NCBI GenBank assembly: GCA_002478145.1
Contig: DLMI01000169.1
Coordinates: 34,828-87,122 of the forward strand
Reading direction: 5' to 3'
Source: Acidobacteria bacterium UBA7540
GTDB lineage: Bacteria > Acidobacteriota > Terriglobia > UBA7540
DNA length: 52,295 bases
Shown here: piece after piece, positions 28,085-37,172 of the stretch
Layout: every line of letters starts with the position of its first letter
Numbering within the stretch: the first letter of the stretch is position 1
Position numbers and translations under genes: made by a program
Notes under the pieces: generated by a model
Seen by the model: the letters and a program-made list of their open reading frames with translations, nothing else
Database searches by the model: none
What the model was told of the DNA's origin: nothing

Positions 28085-28852
28085 ATGCGCACTCATTTGG
28101 GCTGTTCGGGGCAGGTGGAGCTAGGGACCCTCAGCAAGGAAACCCAGCAAAAGCTTGAACATGTTGAAGCGGCATGGCTGGAGTTTGTTCCTGAGTCGGT
28201 GTCGCTGGAGGTTTGCCATGTCCAGCCTGACGACCGCCCTGCGCTTCCGGAGATTGCGGGGGAACTGATTGAGTTCCTTAGCGAGGTCTCGGATGACGAA
28301 CGTGCCCAGGTTCCCGGCGGCACCCTCTACTACCAGGATGAAGTCAAAGCACAGCACGTCAGGCTCAAGGTCTGGAAAGGTGGTTTCTTAGCGATTGCCT
28401 GGGCTCGACCTGATTATAGGCATGCGAGTTGGGAACAATACCGCAGCCAGCCTGTCTCGGTTGTTCCGGAGCCCTATCAGCGGCTGAATGGCAAGTTCAG
28501 TTTTGGGGGGATTCCCACCGCGGCGGATGACATCCGCGAACTTCTGGAGCGTACGGCTGGACTCTATTCCGAGGGAGATTTTGAAATTGTCGCCCGCATC
28601 GATCGGATCGAGGTCACCCTACGTGACGTCAATGCGAGCGTTTTGCCGCTAGTTTACGCGTTGCAGGTTCTGGCCAGGCCGGGTTCGCTCGAAGGAGAGA
28701 TTGATGTTAGTTCATTTCGGACCGGGGACCTTGATGACTACTGCCGCTTTGCCTTCCGCGGCGGCGAGGCGTGGCTGGTTAGGCCATCCTTGTGGGGCGG
28801 CGCTGTCGAAACCCAGCCCCAGCCGCCGCCACCCCTGGAACGCGTCGCGTGA
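28085..28852 (+). CDS. Protein of unknown function
   Basis: Protein of 255 residues from an ATG at 28085 (MRTHLGCSG), with GGGAGTGAG upstream. An ATG at 27947 in the same frame is possible but adds an uninformative 46 residues. There is no signal peptide or TM segment. The sequence is acidic, with QPDDRPALPEIAGELIEFL near residue 50 and a proline-rich end (QPQPPPPLERVA). I recognise no catalytic motif or family. It ends directly at a heptad-repeat block and is followed by an acyl-CoA dehydrogenase. Confidence 0.5.
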   Translation: MRTHLGCSGQVELGTLSKETQQKLEHVEAAWLEFVPESVSLEVCHVQPDDRPALPEIAGELIEFLSEVSDDERAQVPGGTLYYQDEVKAQHVRLKVWKGGFLAIAWARPDYRHASWEQYRSQPVSVVPEPYQRLNGKFSFGGIPTAADDIRELLERTAGLYSEGDFEIVARIDRIEVTLRDVNASVLPLVYALQVLARPGSLEGEIDVSSFRTGDLDDYCRFAFRGGEAWLVRPSLWGGAVETQPQPPPPLERVA

Positions 28853-28853
28853 A

Positions 28854-28938
28854 AAGCAGAAACTAGAAATTAGAAACTGGAAAATAGAATATGGGAACTG
28901 GTTACGTTCCAGTTTCTAATTTCCAGTTTCCAATTTAG
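28854..28938. repeat. Heptad-phased palindrome B
   Basis: Directly after the preceding stop, units of the type GAAACTA, GAAATTA, GAAACTG, GAAAATA follow each other every 7 nt. The opposite flavour (CAGTTTC, TAATTTC, CAGTTTC, CAATTTA) faces them, giving a hairpin of about 80 nt. Confidence 0.8.
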
Positions 28939-28959
28939 CGAGCGTGGAAAGCAGAAACC

Positions 28960-29090
28960 CCTTGGAAATTGAAGAATTAGAAATTAGAAAATAGAAAATG
29001 GTAACTGGTTACATTCCAGTTTCCAGTTTCTAATTTCCAGTTTCTAGTTTCAATTGTATTCTGACTTCTGACTCCTGACTTCTGCCTCCT
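28960..29090. repeat. Heptad-phased palindrome C plus CTGACTC-type heptads
   Basis: A second copy with GAAATTA/GAAAATA units facing TAATTTC/CAGTTTC units, then CTGACTT, CTGACTC, CTGACTT, CTGCCTC in the same 7-nt phase up to the ribosome-binding site of the acyl-CoA dehydrogenase gene. Confidence 0.75.
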
Positions 29091-29100
29091 AAGGAGCTTT

Positions 29101-30291
29101 ATGGATTATGGACTCACTGAATATCAAAGGGCCATCCGAGATCTCGCCCGGGAGATTGCCGAAAAGGAAATCCAACCGGTAGCTGCGGAATATGACCGCG
29201 ACGCCAAGTTCCCGTGGCCGGTTGTGAAGGTGCTGGCGCAAACGGACCTCTTCCGCGTTTTCGTTGAGGAGAAATATGGGGGCATTACCGAGGGAACACC
29301 GATCATGAACATGGTGATCGTGACCGAAGAACTGTCGAAGGCGTGTGGCGGCATCGCGCTCAGTTTTGCCGGCACGGCGCTCGGCGCACTGCCGATCATC
29401 CTCTCCGGCAGCGAGGAACAGAAGCAGCGATGGCTGCCGGACATTGCCGCAGGCAAGCGCCTGGTCGCCTTCGCGCTCACTGAACCCCAGGCCGGTTCGG
29501 ACGCCGCTGCGGTGCGCACCACCGCCATCCGCGACGGCGACCACTACGTGCTGAACGGCACGAAACAGTGGATTACCAACGGCGGCGAAGCGGAAATCTA
29601 CTCTGTGATCGCCCTCACGAATCCCGCCAAGGGCCCCCGCGGCGCCTCCTGCATTGTGGTCGAGAAGGGCACTCCGGGATTCAGCTTCGGCAAGAAGGAA
29701 GACAAGCTGGGGATTCGCGCTTCCGCCACGCGCGAACTGGTCTTCCAGGACTGCTGCGTGCCGGTTGAGAATTGCCTGGGGCGCGAAGGCACGGGCTTCA
29801 TCACATCCATGCGCACCTTCGACGCTTCCCGTCCCGGGGTAGGCGCTCAGGCGGTGGGCATTGCGCAAGGGGCTTTCGATTTGGCGCTCGAGTACGCCTG
29901 CACCCGCAAGCAGTTTGACGCGCCCATTGGCTCCTTCCAGGGACTGCGCTTCCTGCTGGCCGATATGGCGATGAAGATTGAAGCGGCGCGCGCGCTCGTC
30001 TATGCTACGGCGCGCTACATCGACACGCGACCCAAGGAGCGGCCCACGCTCTACTCCGCCATGTCCAAGTGCTTCGCCTCTGACGTCGCCATGGAAGTCA
30101 CCGTGGACGCGGTGCAGGTCTTTGGCGGCTACGGCTACATGCACGACTACCCGGTTGAGAAGTACATGCGCGACGCCAAGATCACGCAGATCTACGAAGG
30201 CACCAACCAGATCCAGCGCGACGAGATCTCCAAGGTGCTGGTCAGCGGCTTCCACTCGAGACGGCCCGCCAGCGCTTCCCGCGCCGCGTAA
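29101..30291 (+). CDS. Acyl-CoA dehydrogenase
   Basis: Protein of 396 residues, typical length, with AAGGAGC at 10 nt before the ATG. FAD-dependent enzyme that makes a trans-2-enoyl-CoA. Motifs: the FAD-contacting ALTEPQAGSDAAAV, KQWITNGGEA, KEDKLGIRASATRELVF, VQVFGGYGYMHDYPVEKYMRDAKI, and the catalytic Glu in IYEGTNQIQRDEI. The profile fits short/medium-chain enzymes (butyryl-CoA type), but the chain length is not certain. It is monocistronic and paralogous to the gene at 33582. Confidence 0.92.
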   Translation: MDYGLTEYQRAIRDLAREIAEKEIQPVAAEYDRDAKFPWPVVKVLAQTDLFRVFVEEKYGGITEGTPIMNMVIVTEELSKACGGIALSFAGTALGALPIILSGSEEQKQRWLPDIAAGKRLVAFALTEPQAGSDAAAVRTTAIRDGDHYVLNGTKQWITNGGEAEIYSVIALTNPAKGPRGASCIVVEKGTPGFSFGKKEDKLGIRASATRELVFQDCCVPVENCLGREGTGFITSMRTFDASRPGVGAQAVGIAQGAFDLALEYACTRKQFDAPIGSFQGLRFLLADMAMKIEAARALVYATARYIDTRPKERPTLYSAMSKCFASDVAMEVTVDAVQVFGGYGYMHDYPVEKYMRDAKITQIYEGTNQIQRDEISKVLVSGFHSRRPASASRAA

Positions 30292-30292
30292 G

Positions 30293-30466
30293 CCAGTAGG
30301 CAGTAAGCAGCAGGCAGAAAGCAGAAACTAGAATTTAGAAACTAGAAAATGGAAAATGGAAACTAGAAACTGGAAATGGGCAAGCGCGTTTTCTGAGTTC
30401 CCAGTTTCTATTTTCTAATTTCTAGTTTCCAGTTTCTAGTTTCCAGTTTCGATTTTCCGGTTTCCT
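30293..30466. repeat. Heptad-phased palindrome D (composite)
   Basis: Starts with GCAGTAG/GCAGTAA/GCAGCAG/GCAGAAA units and runs without a break in phase into ACTAGAA/AATGGAA units. After a short spacer, TAGTTTC/CAGTTTC/TATTTTC units follow for about 70 nt. The facing arms could pair over their length. It ends at the start of the next gene. Confidence 0.8.
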
Positions 30467-30474
30467 TCCCGGTC

Positions 30475-31209
30475 ATGGCTTCGAAATCGCACACAACGCG
30501 GCCGGTCCCGGCGACAGCCCTCGCATTCCGGCCCGAGTATCTCGATTTCCGCCGCGGCATCCATGTGGGGAATCTCGAGGACAACGAGCGGATCACGCGC
30601 ATTCTGAAGCTAGCGCTCGAATCCCGCTACGCCCAGCCCTTCGTGACCGAGCGCTGGGGACGCGGCGTTTACTGGCAATGGATCGGCTACCTGCCTCGGG
30701 CCAATCGCGAAGCCATGCCGCTCTCCTCGCGTGTCAGTTTCGGCTGCTCGAAGTTTTTCGTCAGCGTGGATACGGAAGAGAAACTCTTCAAGTGCGGCCT
30801 GCAGGTGGAGCGCGGCTATATGAAAGCGCCGCGCGTTAACCGCGAGTGCCAGTTGCAGTCCGACTGGGACTGGCACCGCCTGCTTCGTTCACTCCAGCCG
30901 CGCAGCCCCATGGAGCGCGAGCTCAAGCGTCTGGTGCGCCGCGAAGGCTTCATGCTTCACGGCGGCAGTTGGGAAACCGCGCCGGCCTGCTTCTCCCGCG
31001 ACAGTTTCCCGTCCATGCAAAAGCTCCGACGCCTTCTGGGGGCTGCTCCCGCCGCCCACTGGGCTGGGTTCCAGCTCTACTACCCCATGAGCGAAGACGA
31101 GGTGCACGCCTCGACCGGGCTCGACCTCGTCGAGTCGATGCTTGCCGTCTTCCGCGAAGTCACCCCCGCCATGAACCTCTGTATGCAGATCCGACTTACC
31201 GAGGGGTAG
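30475..31209 (+). CDS. Protein of unknown function
   Basis: Protein of 244 residues. No signal peptide or TM segment. Several tryptophans and arginines recur (ERWGRGVYWQWIGYL, WDWHRLLRSL). Conserved-looking blocks include FGCSKFFVSVDTEEKLFKCGLQVERGY, here noted as FFVSVD then LFKCGLQVERGY, suggesting a mixed alpha/beta enzyme-like fold. I cannot assign a family. The ATG at 30475 comes out of pyrimidine-rich repeat sequence with no ribosome-binding site, so translation may begin elsewhere. The reading frame is otherwise solid, with codon use like its neighbours. Confidence 0.55.
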   Translation: MASKSHTTRPVPATALAFRPEYLDFRRGIHVGNLEDNERITRILKLALESRYAQPFVTERWGRGVYWQWIGYLPRANREAMPLSSRVSFGCSKFFVSVDTEEKLFKCGLQVERGYMKAPRVNRECQLQSDWDWHRLLRSLQPRSPMERELKRLVRREGFMLHGGSWETAPACFSRDSFPSMQKLRRLLGAAPAAHWAGFQLYYPMSEDEVHASTGLDLVESMLAVFREVTPAMNLCMQIRLTEG

Positions 31210-31274
31210 TCAATTTTCTTTTGACCTTCGAGTTGTGCAACACACCGAGTGATTCAAATACCCTTGGCAAGCCC

Positions 31275-31991
31275 TCACTTGCTCTTGCCGAACCTGTACA
31301 CAAGGCCAATAGAGTATTCGATGTTATGCGCCGGCCCACCGACCGGAAAGTAGGCGGCGGAGGTCGTGGTAGCCGCCTGGGGCAAACCGAAGGTGGGGGA
31401 GCCGAACGTGTGATAGCGCGCGTCGAGCCGCAGGTCGACCTTCGAAGCCACTTTGTAATCGATCCCGCCACCCGCGTTAAAGCCCGGCTTGCCTTGGGAC
31501 GACAATTTGGCGCTGGGCGCAAAGGCGAACCCTTCTGTCTTAGCCAAGGTTTGAGCGGAACTGGTGGGAGAGAAGAGGTCATATTCCACACCAAACACGC
31601 CGTAAGCGCGGATGCCCCTCCAGGTGCCTGGAACGTGCCCGACAATGTCCCCGCTGAACCTGTTATTCCTCACGCCGTATGCCAATACTGTCGAGGGATT
31701 TGTATTGAAGTTGGTTATTTCAAGGTTGTTTGGACCGATGCCGTACGAAGCTTCTATTCCAAAGATCTTGTGAAATGGTACTTCGATTCCCGCGATCACC
31801 TTGCCGCCGCCCGCATATTTCGAGCCGTAGGGAATGGCACTGTTAGGACCTTCGCCGAATGACCTCTGGTCGGTGAGCGATGAAGTCCCTCCCATGATGA
31901 AGAACCTATAGCCTTGAGCACGCACCGTGGTCGTACTGAGGCAGAGCGCCATGGTTACGATCAAACCTTGCACGACCTTCTTAGCAGTCAT
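31275..31991 (-). CDS. Outer-membrane beta-barrel protein, copy 1
   Basis: Protein of 238 residues. Signal peptide MTAKKVVQGLIVTMALCLSTTTVRA ends at AQG (shown in pieces: VVQGLIVTMALCLS). The mature protein is a series of alternating aromatic/hydrophobic strands: GVFGVEYDLFSPTS, PGFNAGGGIDYKVASKVDLRLDARYHTF, and a last strand IEYSIGLVYRFGKSK. The pattern fits the small OmpA/OMP_b-brl type barrels. The terminal residue is Lys, not Phe/Trp, but a Phe is four residues from the end. The copy at 32123 is highly similar; the two differ mainly in short loops. Confidence 0.75.
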   Translation of the reverse strand: MTAKKVVQGLIVTMALCLSTTTVRAQGYRFFIMGGTSSLTDQRSFGEGPNSAIPYGSKYAGGGKVIAGIEVPFHKIFGIEASYGIGPNNLEITNFNTNPSTVLAYGVRNNRFSGDIVGHVPGTWRGIRAYGVFGVEYDLFSPTSSAQTLAKTEGFAFAPSAKLSSQGKPGFNAGGGIDYKVASKVDLRLDARYHTFGSPTFGLPQAATTTSAAYFPVGGPAHNIEYSIGLVYRFGKSK

Positions 31992-32122
31992 ATTCGAATC
32001 TACCTCCCAGGTGTCATGAAATAGGGTTTAACTCTGCAGCGCCGCCGCTTTGCCAGCCCAGGAAAGCTGCACGCTCCCGTTCTCGAGCAGCACTGAGTGT
32101 TTCAAATACCTTTGGCAAGCCC

Positions 32123-32848
32123 TCACTTGCTCTTGCCGAACCTGTACACAATGCCTATAGAGTATTCGAGGTCATGCGCCGACCCACTGATCGGAAAGTA
32201 GGCGGCGGAGGGCACGGAGAACGTCGTGGGCAAACCATAAGTGGGGGAGCCGAACACGTGATCGCGCACGTCGAGCCGCAGGTCGACCTTCGAAGCCACT
32301 TTGTAATCGAGCCCGCCGCCGATGTTAAAGCCCCCCTCGCCTTGGGACGACAATGTGGCGCTGCAGGTCGCGGTGTTGCCTATTTCGCAGGCGAACCCTT
32401 GTGTCTTAGCCAAGGTTTTAGCGGAACTGGTGGGAGAGAAGACGTCATATTCCACACCCACCACGCCGTAAGCGCGGATGCCCCTCCAGACGCCTGGAAC
32501 GTGCCCGACAATGTCCGCGCTGTACCTGCTATTCCTCACGCCGTATCCTTTTATTAGCGTGTAAGTGTAACTGGTGTTGTTTATTTTAAGGTTGTTTGCG
32601 CCGATGCCGTACGAAGCTTCTATTCCAAAGATCTTGTAAAATGGTGCTTCGACTCCCGCGATCACCTTGCCGCCGCCCGCATAGGCCGAGGTGTAGTTAA
32701 TATCACGTTCCGGGAACGACCTCTTGTCGGTGAGCGGTGAATCCGCTCCCATGATGAAGAGCCTATAGCCTTGAGCACGCACCGAAGTCGTACTTAGGCA
32801 CAGAGCCGCCGTCACGATCAAACCTTGCACAACCTTCTTAGCAGTCAT
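32123..32848 (-). CDS. Outer-membrane beta-barrel protein, copy 2
   Basis: Protein of 241 residues, a paralog of the 31275 gene. The signal peptide and most strands are the same (VEYDVFSPTSAKTLAKT, DYKVASKVDLRLD, LEYSIGIVYRFGKSK). The loop near residue 155 differs: here it holds two cysteines (FACEIGNTATCSATL), missing in copy 1, which could form a loop disulfide. This variation in a surface loop with conserved strands is usual for outer-membrane proteins under diversifying pressure; that is an inference. Its leader before the ATG contains GGGAGG and is repeated in copy 1. Confidence 0.75.
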   Translation of the reverse strand: MTAKKVVQGLIVTAALCLSTTSVRAQGYRLFIMGADSPLTDKRSFPERDINYTSAYAGGGKVIAGVEAPFYKIFGIEASYGIGANNLKINNTSYTYTLIKGYGVRNSRYSADIVGHVPGVWRGIRAYGVVGVEYDVFSPTSSAKTLAKTQGFACEIGNTATCSATLSSQGEGGFNIGGGLDYKVASKVDLRLDVRDHVFGSPTYGLPTTFSVPSAAYFPISGSAHDLEYSIGIVYRFGKSK

Positions 32849-33581
32849 ATTCGAATCTACCTCCCAGGTGTCATGAAATAGGGTTTAACTCTGCAGCGCC
32901 GCCGCTTTGCCAGCTCAGGAAAGTTGCGCGCGTGTGCTTTGAAGCACGCTAATTCCCTCACACGCCGCGAAAAGTCAGTGGCACGCATTCATCCTGCTGC
33001 CAGGTCAGATTTCCCAACTTGAACGACGTACCAGGCTCCGGTCCCGCGCGGCCCGGCTGCTTTCGCAAATCGGCGCGTGTGCAGTTGGGGAGGGTGCGCC
33101 TTATTCGCTCCGTCCGTCGCACGACAGCGGACGGCTTCTTGCCAACACTTCTTCGATGCACGGTGCCTTTCCGAGAGTTGGTTCGGTCGCGCAATGGCGC
33201 CTGAAAAGCTTGTAAAGACATTGTTAACTGTAGGAGTGGCCCACATGGGCGCCCGTGGTGGCTGGCCATAAGGACCCAAGCGGCAAGCAGTAGGCAGTAC
33301 GCAGTCGGCAGCGAGCAGAAAAAGAAGCATGTTGTCCGTAGTCCATTGTAACATGGCGCGGAGCAAGCGGTTTCTCATCCGCGGTCCGGGCACGGCGGGC
33401 CGCTTGTTACAAAGCGCGCCGGGGAGGGATTGGTGTCTCCCAACCGACCCACCGCGGCGGGACCACGGACCGCTTGTCTCCTTTGCCGCGGTCGTGTAGC
33501 ATCTCCTTCTGTGTTGCAATAGGGCACGGCGCGGCCGGGTAATGCGGGACGGGCCGGCACCTTATCACCCTGGGGGCTTGG
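32849..33581. other. Gene-poor gap upstream of an acyl-CoA dehydrogenase
   Basis: No reading frame here shows family features or a good start. The left end is the duplicated leader of the outer-membrane protein gene. At 33280-33330 a block of GCAGTAG-type heptads is present. I see nothing else to annotate. Confidence 0.5.
33280..33330. repeat. Heptad repeat E (GCAGTAG type, one arm only)
   Basis: Units GCGGCAA, GCAGTAG, GCAGTAC, GCAGTCG, GCAGCGA, GCAGAAA every 7 nt. Unlike A-D it has no facing pyrimidine arm. Confidence 0.65.
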
Positions 33582-34757
33582 ATGGCTGATACGACGGCTG
33601 CAAACCTTTCCTCAATAGCGCCGCTGACGGCGCTCACAGAAGAAGAACGGATGTTCCAGGCGGCGGCGCGCGAATTCGCCCAAAAGGAAATCCGCCCGCA
33701 CGTCGAGCACATGGACCGCGAGGGCGTTTTCCATCGCGAGCTGATTGATAAGTTTTTCGACCAAGGTTTCATGGGTCTGGAGGTTCCGGAGACGTATGGG
33801 GGCAGCGGTGGAACGTTTTTCATGGCCATCCTCGCCATCGAAGAGTTCTCGCGGGTAGATGCTTCGGCGGGCGTGGTGATCGACGTCCAGAATACCCTGG
33901 TGAACAATGCCCTACAGCGCTGGGGCAGCGAAGCGCAGAAGCAGAAGTTCCTCCCCCGCCTGGTGAGAGACACCCTGGGAGCTTATGCCCTTTCCGAACC
34001 GAGTGCCGGCAGCGACGCCTTTTCTCTCGCCGCGCGCGCCCGCGCGGACGGCGACCACTTCATCCTGAACGGCCGTAAGCTCTGGATCACGAACGCCAAG
34101 GAAGCCGGTTTGTTTATCGTCTTCGCGACCGTCGATCCCGAACTCGGCTACAAGGGGATCACAGCGTTCCTGATCGAGCGCGACGCTCCGGGCTTCAGCG
34201 TGGGCAAGAAGGAGGACAAGCTGGGAATTCGCGCCTCCTCCACGTGTGAACTGATTCTGGAAGATTGCCGCGTTCCCCGGGCGAACGTGCTGGGGGAAGT
34301 GGGCAAGGGTTACAAGGTGGCGATGGAAACGTTGAACGAGGGACGCATCGGCATCGGCGCCCAGATGCTCGGCCTGGCGCGCGGCGCGCTCGAACACGCC
34401 ATCAGTTATGCCAAAGAACGCAAGCAGTTCGGCGAGCCCATCGCCGAGTTTCAAGCTATCCAGTTTCAGCTTGCCCGGCTGGCGACCGACGTCGAGGCCG
34501 CGCGGCTGATGACCTACAACGCCGCACGCCTGAAAGACGCCCGCCAGCCGTTCCTGAAAGAAGCCGCCATGGCCAAGTACTTCTGCTCGCAGGTCGCCGA
34601 GCGCGTGGCCTCCGAGTGCCTGGAGGTTTACGGCGGCTACGGCTTCACCAAGGACTATCCCGCCGAGAAGTATCTCCGCGACTCGAAAATCGGAAAAATC
34701 TACGAAGGCACGTCGTTCATGCAACTCCAAACCATCGCCAAGTTGATTCTGGCGTGA
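33582..34757 (+). CDS. Acyl-CoA dehydrogenase
   Basis: Protein of 391 residues. Same fold and motifs as the gene at 29101 (ALSEPSAGSDAFSL, KLWITNAKEAG, KEDKLGIRASSTCELIL, VYGGYGFTKDYPAEKYLRDSKIG), but the C-terminal catalytic block reads KIYEGTSFMQLQTIAKLIL instead of YEGTNQIQR. The Glu is kept; the rest belongs to a different subfamily, so the two enzymes probably prefer different acyl chains. It has no adjacent ETF or beta-oxidation genes. Confidence 0.92.
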   Translation: MADTTAANLSSIAPLTALTEEERMFQAAAREFAQKEIRPHVEHMDREGVFHRELIDKFFDQGFMGLEVPETYGGSGGTFFMAILAIEEFSRVDASAGVVIDVQNTLVNNALQRWGSEAQKQKFLPRLVRDTLGAYALSEPSAGSDAFSLAARARADGDHFILNGRKLWITNAKEAGLFIVFATVDPELGYKGITAFLIERDAPGFSVGKKEDKLGIRASSTCELILEDCRVPRANVLGEVGKGYKVAMETLNEGRIGIGAQMLGLARGALEHAISYAKERKQFGEPIAEFQAIQFQLARLATDVEAARLMTYNAARLKDARQPFLKEAAMAKYFCSQVAERVASECLEVYGGYGFTKDYPAEKYLRDSKIGKIYEGTSFMQLQTIAKLILA

Positions 34758-35078
34758 GACATCCATGCGGGGCACCGCCAGGATGACCTGGACACTCAGA
34801 GAAACCAGAAGGCAGAAACTAGAAAGGGGCAGACTTGTCTTCCGGTTTCTAGTGGTAAGGGACCAGTACTGTTCGGTCATAAGTCGAATAGATCGAGTTG
34901 GTTACACGATAGGTCCAGACCCTCGATGAAAGCAAGCCCGCGCTACGCTTGCTAACTTCATCAACCCGGCGTTCCGGAAAGGCTGTGACTCGATAGTGAG
35001 CTTGAAGCAAAGGGCGCAGTGGGTGTAGGATTCAGGGAGAGTCGGAATCGAGGTATGCGATTTGATGAGGTCGTCATA
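34758..35078. other. Gap with degenerate heptad repeat
   Basis: No gene visible. A short degenerate heptad block is present at 34799-34852. The last 60 bases before 35079 supply the leader of the secreted TPR protein gene. Confidence 0.5.
34799..34852. repeat. Heptad repeat F (degenerate palindrome)
   Basis: GAAACCA, GAAGGCA, GAAACTA, GAAAGGG units, then CTTCCGGTTTCTAG as a shortened facing arm. Confidence 0.5.
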
Positions 35079-37046
35079 ATGAATGCCCACCTGCGCATCC
35101 CCGTTCTAGGTGCAGTGCTGTGTCTGTTACTGGTGTCCGCGATCGCCCAGGTCCAGATGGCCAGCCAAGCCCCAGTTACTGTAAGCGACGCCAACCTTTA
35201 TAACATTGTTCAGAAACGATGGGTCGTTGCGGGTAAGGTGACGACGCTTCGTGGTGATGCCGTTGCCGGTGCAAGGGTCGACGTGGAACCTACGAGCGCC
35301 TCGGGTCAATTCCGGACTATGGTGACAGACTTCCAAGGACAGTTTCAGACCGATTACTGGTTAAACTCCGAGCTTGTCAAAGAATTTTCTGTCGACCTGA
35401 AGGTGACCAAGAAAGGATTCCGCAAGGCTCACGCGCTCATTGACTTCGGCAGGTCCGACAAATTCTGGCTTATTCCCGTTACGCTGCGCGATCCGGAGGA
35501 GGACTCCGAATTGCTCTCGCAGGCCGATCTGATCTCAGCGCTGGCGGCGAGGCTGAACAAGCTCAAGGCCTCCGACGGGCTCTCGGCTGCCGGGGAAAAG
35601 GACTATGCGCGGGGTGTGGCGGAGTTCCTGGTGTTGAAAAGGCCAGACCGAGCATTGCCGTTCTTCACCAAAGTGACGCGTCGGGATGCTTCCTGCATGC
35701 CTAGCCGCACTATGTTGGCGCTTGCTGAGCTTGACTCGGGAGATTGGGATGGCGCCCACCGCAACCTCTCCGAAGTCCTCAACAAGATCCTGGCGGACCG
35801 GAGCCTGGGACGCCCGGAACCCCTTCTGGTTTTGGGAGTGATGGAGAGCTGGCGGCACCAGCCCGTGAACGCGGCAGGCTATTTCGCTGAGGCGCTCAAA
35901 TACGCGCCTCAAGACCCCCTCGCCCTTCAGGAACTGGGCCGCTCGCAGTTGCTGATTGAGAATTGGGGGCCTGCCGATGGATACTTGAGGGCCATAGCGG
36001 CCGGCGCGGGAGCTGAGGCGCGGCTCTTGCGCGTCGAGGCTTTATTGGGCGAATATCAGTTCCAGGCAGCGAACACAGAGATGACCCGTTACCTGGATGG
36101 GCGCGACGTGAAGAAGATGCCTATTCAGGTCCGTCAGCTTTGGGCGCAGATTGAGAGTCGCAAGAAGATTGAGGCAGCCTACTTTAAGGCGAAACCGAAA
36201 AGCGATAAAGAGATCGATTATCTCCACCGTCCTCCATCCGACCTCGTCGGGCTCGTGCCCGCCACCGACCAGGGACAATTGGCTTCCATCCTCAGCGGGG
36301 TGGGCGAGACCGTCGCGGAGTTTTTCGCCAACTTCCCTAACACGAGTTCGGTGGAGGAGATTCATCAGGAAAAGTTGCGCCGCAAACAGAAAGTGGACGC
36401 CGCGCTCGATCAGAAGTTTCGCTATCTGTGCCTCACCCCAACCGAGGATTGGGGGCTGGGCTTCAATGAGTACCGTGCTGATGCGTGGGGACGTCGAGCT
36501 TGGCCGCAGGGCATGAAGGATGGGTTCATGCTCACTTCGGGATTCGCCTCGGCTGGGCTCGTTCTCCATCCGAGATACCAGTCCCAAGCCGACTTTCGTT
36601 ACCTCGGACGGCAGAAAGTCAACGGCCGGGATGCCTATGTGATTGCCTTCGCCCAGCAACCGACAAAGGCGAAATTGAACGGGGCCTTTAAGCATGGCGA
36701 AACCAGCGTGACGACTTTCTCTCAGGGTTTGGCCTGGATTGATTCTCAAAGCTACCAAATCACGCGCCTCCGCACCGACTTGCTGAAGCCCTTGCCGGAA
36801 ATCAATTTGGAAAGAGAAACAACCGAGATCGCTTTCAGCGAGGTACACTTTAAAGGCGTAGCCGCGGGATTCTGGCTTCCCCAGCAAGTCACCGTCGCCG
36901 TGGATTGGGACGGCAAACACTTCCGCAACGAGCATCGCTACTCGGAATTCAAGCTCTTCAATGTGGAGGCCACCGAGAAGATAAGAAAGCCCAAAGAGCT
37001 CGGGCAAGCTTCCAAGCAAGCGCCGGATTCCCCGGTGCCGCGTTAA
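35079..37046 (+). CDS. Secreted carboxypeptidase-regulatory-domain / TPR-type protein
   Basis: Protein of 655 residues from an ATG at 35079 (MNAHLRIPVLG). A signal peptide (VLGAVLCLLLVSAIAQ) is followed by a carboxypeptidase regulatory-like beta sandwich at about 45-145 (VVAGKVTTLRGDAVAGARVDVEP). Then come helical TPR-like repeats at about 170-350 (DYARGVAEFLVL, ALPFFTKVTRRD, AAGYFAEALKYAPQD). The C-terminal third is beta-rich (NGRDAYVIAFAQQP, EIAFSEVHFKGVAAGFWLP, HRYSEFKLFNVEA), resembling the secreted proteins of Acidobacteria that end in a lipoprotein-localisation-type beta domain. No catalytic motif is seen. Another in-frame ATG at 35019 is less likely. Confidence 0.7.
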   Translation: MNAHLRIPVLGAVLCLLLVSAIAQVQMASQAPVTVSDANLYNIVQKRWVVAGKVTTLRGDAVAGARVDVEPTSASGQFRTMVTDFQGQFQTDYWLNSELVKEFSVDLKVTKKGFRKAHALIDFGRSDKFWLIPVTLRDPEEDSELLSQADLISALAARLNKLKASDGLSAAGEKDYARGVAEFLVLKRPDRALPFFTKVTRRDASCMPSRTMLALAELDSGDWDGAHRNLSEVLNKILADRSLGRPEPLLVLGVMESWRHQPVNAAGYFAEALKYAPQDPLALQELGRSQLLIENWGPADGYLRAIAAGAGAEARLLRVEALLGEYQFQAANTEMTRYLDGRDVKKMPIQVRQLWAQIESRKKIEAAYFKAKPKSDKEIDYLHRPPSDLVGLVPATDQGQLASILSGVGETVAEFFANFPNTSSVEEIHQEKLRRKQKVDAALDQKFRYLCLTPTEDWGLGFNEYRADAWGRRAWPQGMKDGFMLTSGFASAGLVLHPRYQSQADFRYLGRQKVNGRDAYVIAFAQQPTKAKLNGAFKHGETSVTTFSQGLAWIDSQSYQITRLRTDLLKPLPEINLERETTEIAFSEVHFKGVAAGFWLPQQVTVAVDWDGKHFRNEHRYSEFKLFNVEATEKIRKPKELGQASKQAPDSPVPR

Positions 37047-37172
37047 TCTTCCTGACTCCTGCGCTTCTGACTCCTGCTCGTCCCGCCGTGGCGGGTCGCT
37101 GCCCTTCAGCCCCCAGTCCCCAGCACCTAGCGCCTGCTCTTTTTTCTCCTGAATCCTGACTCCTGCTCTTCT
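37047..37172. repeat. Heptad repeat G (CTGACTC type)
   Basis: CTGACTC-type units in two clusters (37050-37077 and 37147-37172) flanking a GC-rich stretch with GTCCCGCCGTGGCGGG. It lies between convergent genes and may act as a bidirectional terminator, though this is not demonstrated. Confidence 0.5.

Larger units (their letters stand above)
31247..32930. repeat. Tandem duplication of an outer-membrane protein gene
   Basis: Unit 1 (about 31247-32070) and unit 2 (about 32095-32930) are direct repeats of roughly 830 bp, including the gene, its 3' flank (GCAAGCCCTCACTTGCTC) and its 5' leader (CTCCCAGGTGTCATGAAA). The flanks are more alike than the internal loops of the proteins. Confidence 0.85.

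Noticed and set aside
30846..31862. Plus-strand frame across the unknown gene and the outer-membrane gene
   Set aside because: It is out of frame with one gene and antisense to the other; no own features.
32958..33269. Minus-strand ORF of 103 codons in the gap before the second acyl-CoA dehydrogenase
   Set aside because: No homology-like pattern, no ribosome-binding site, and arginine/proline-rich composition typical of shadow frames.
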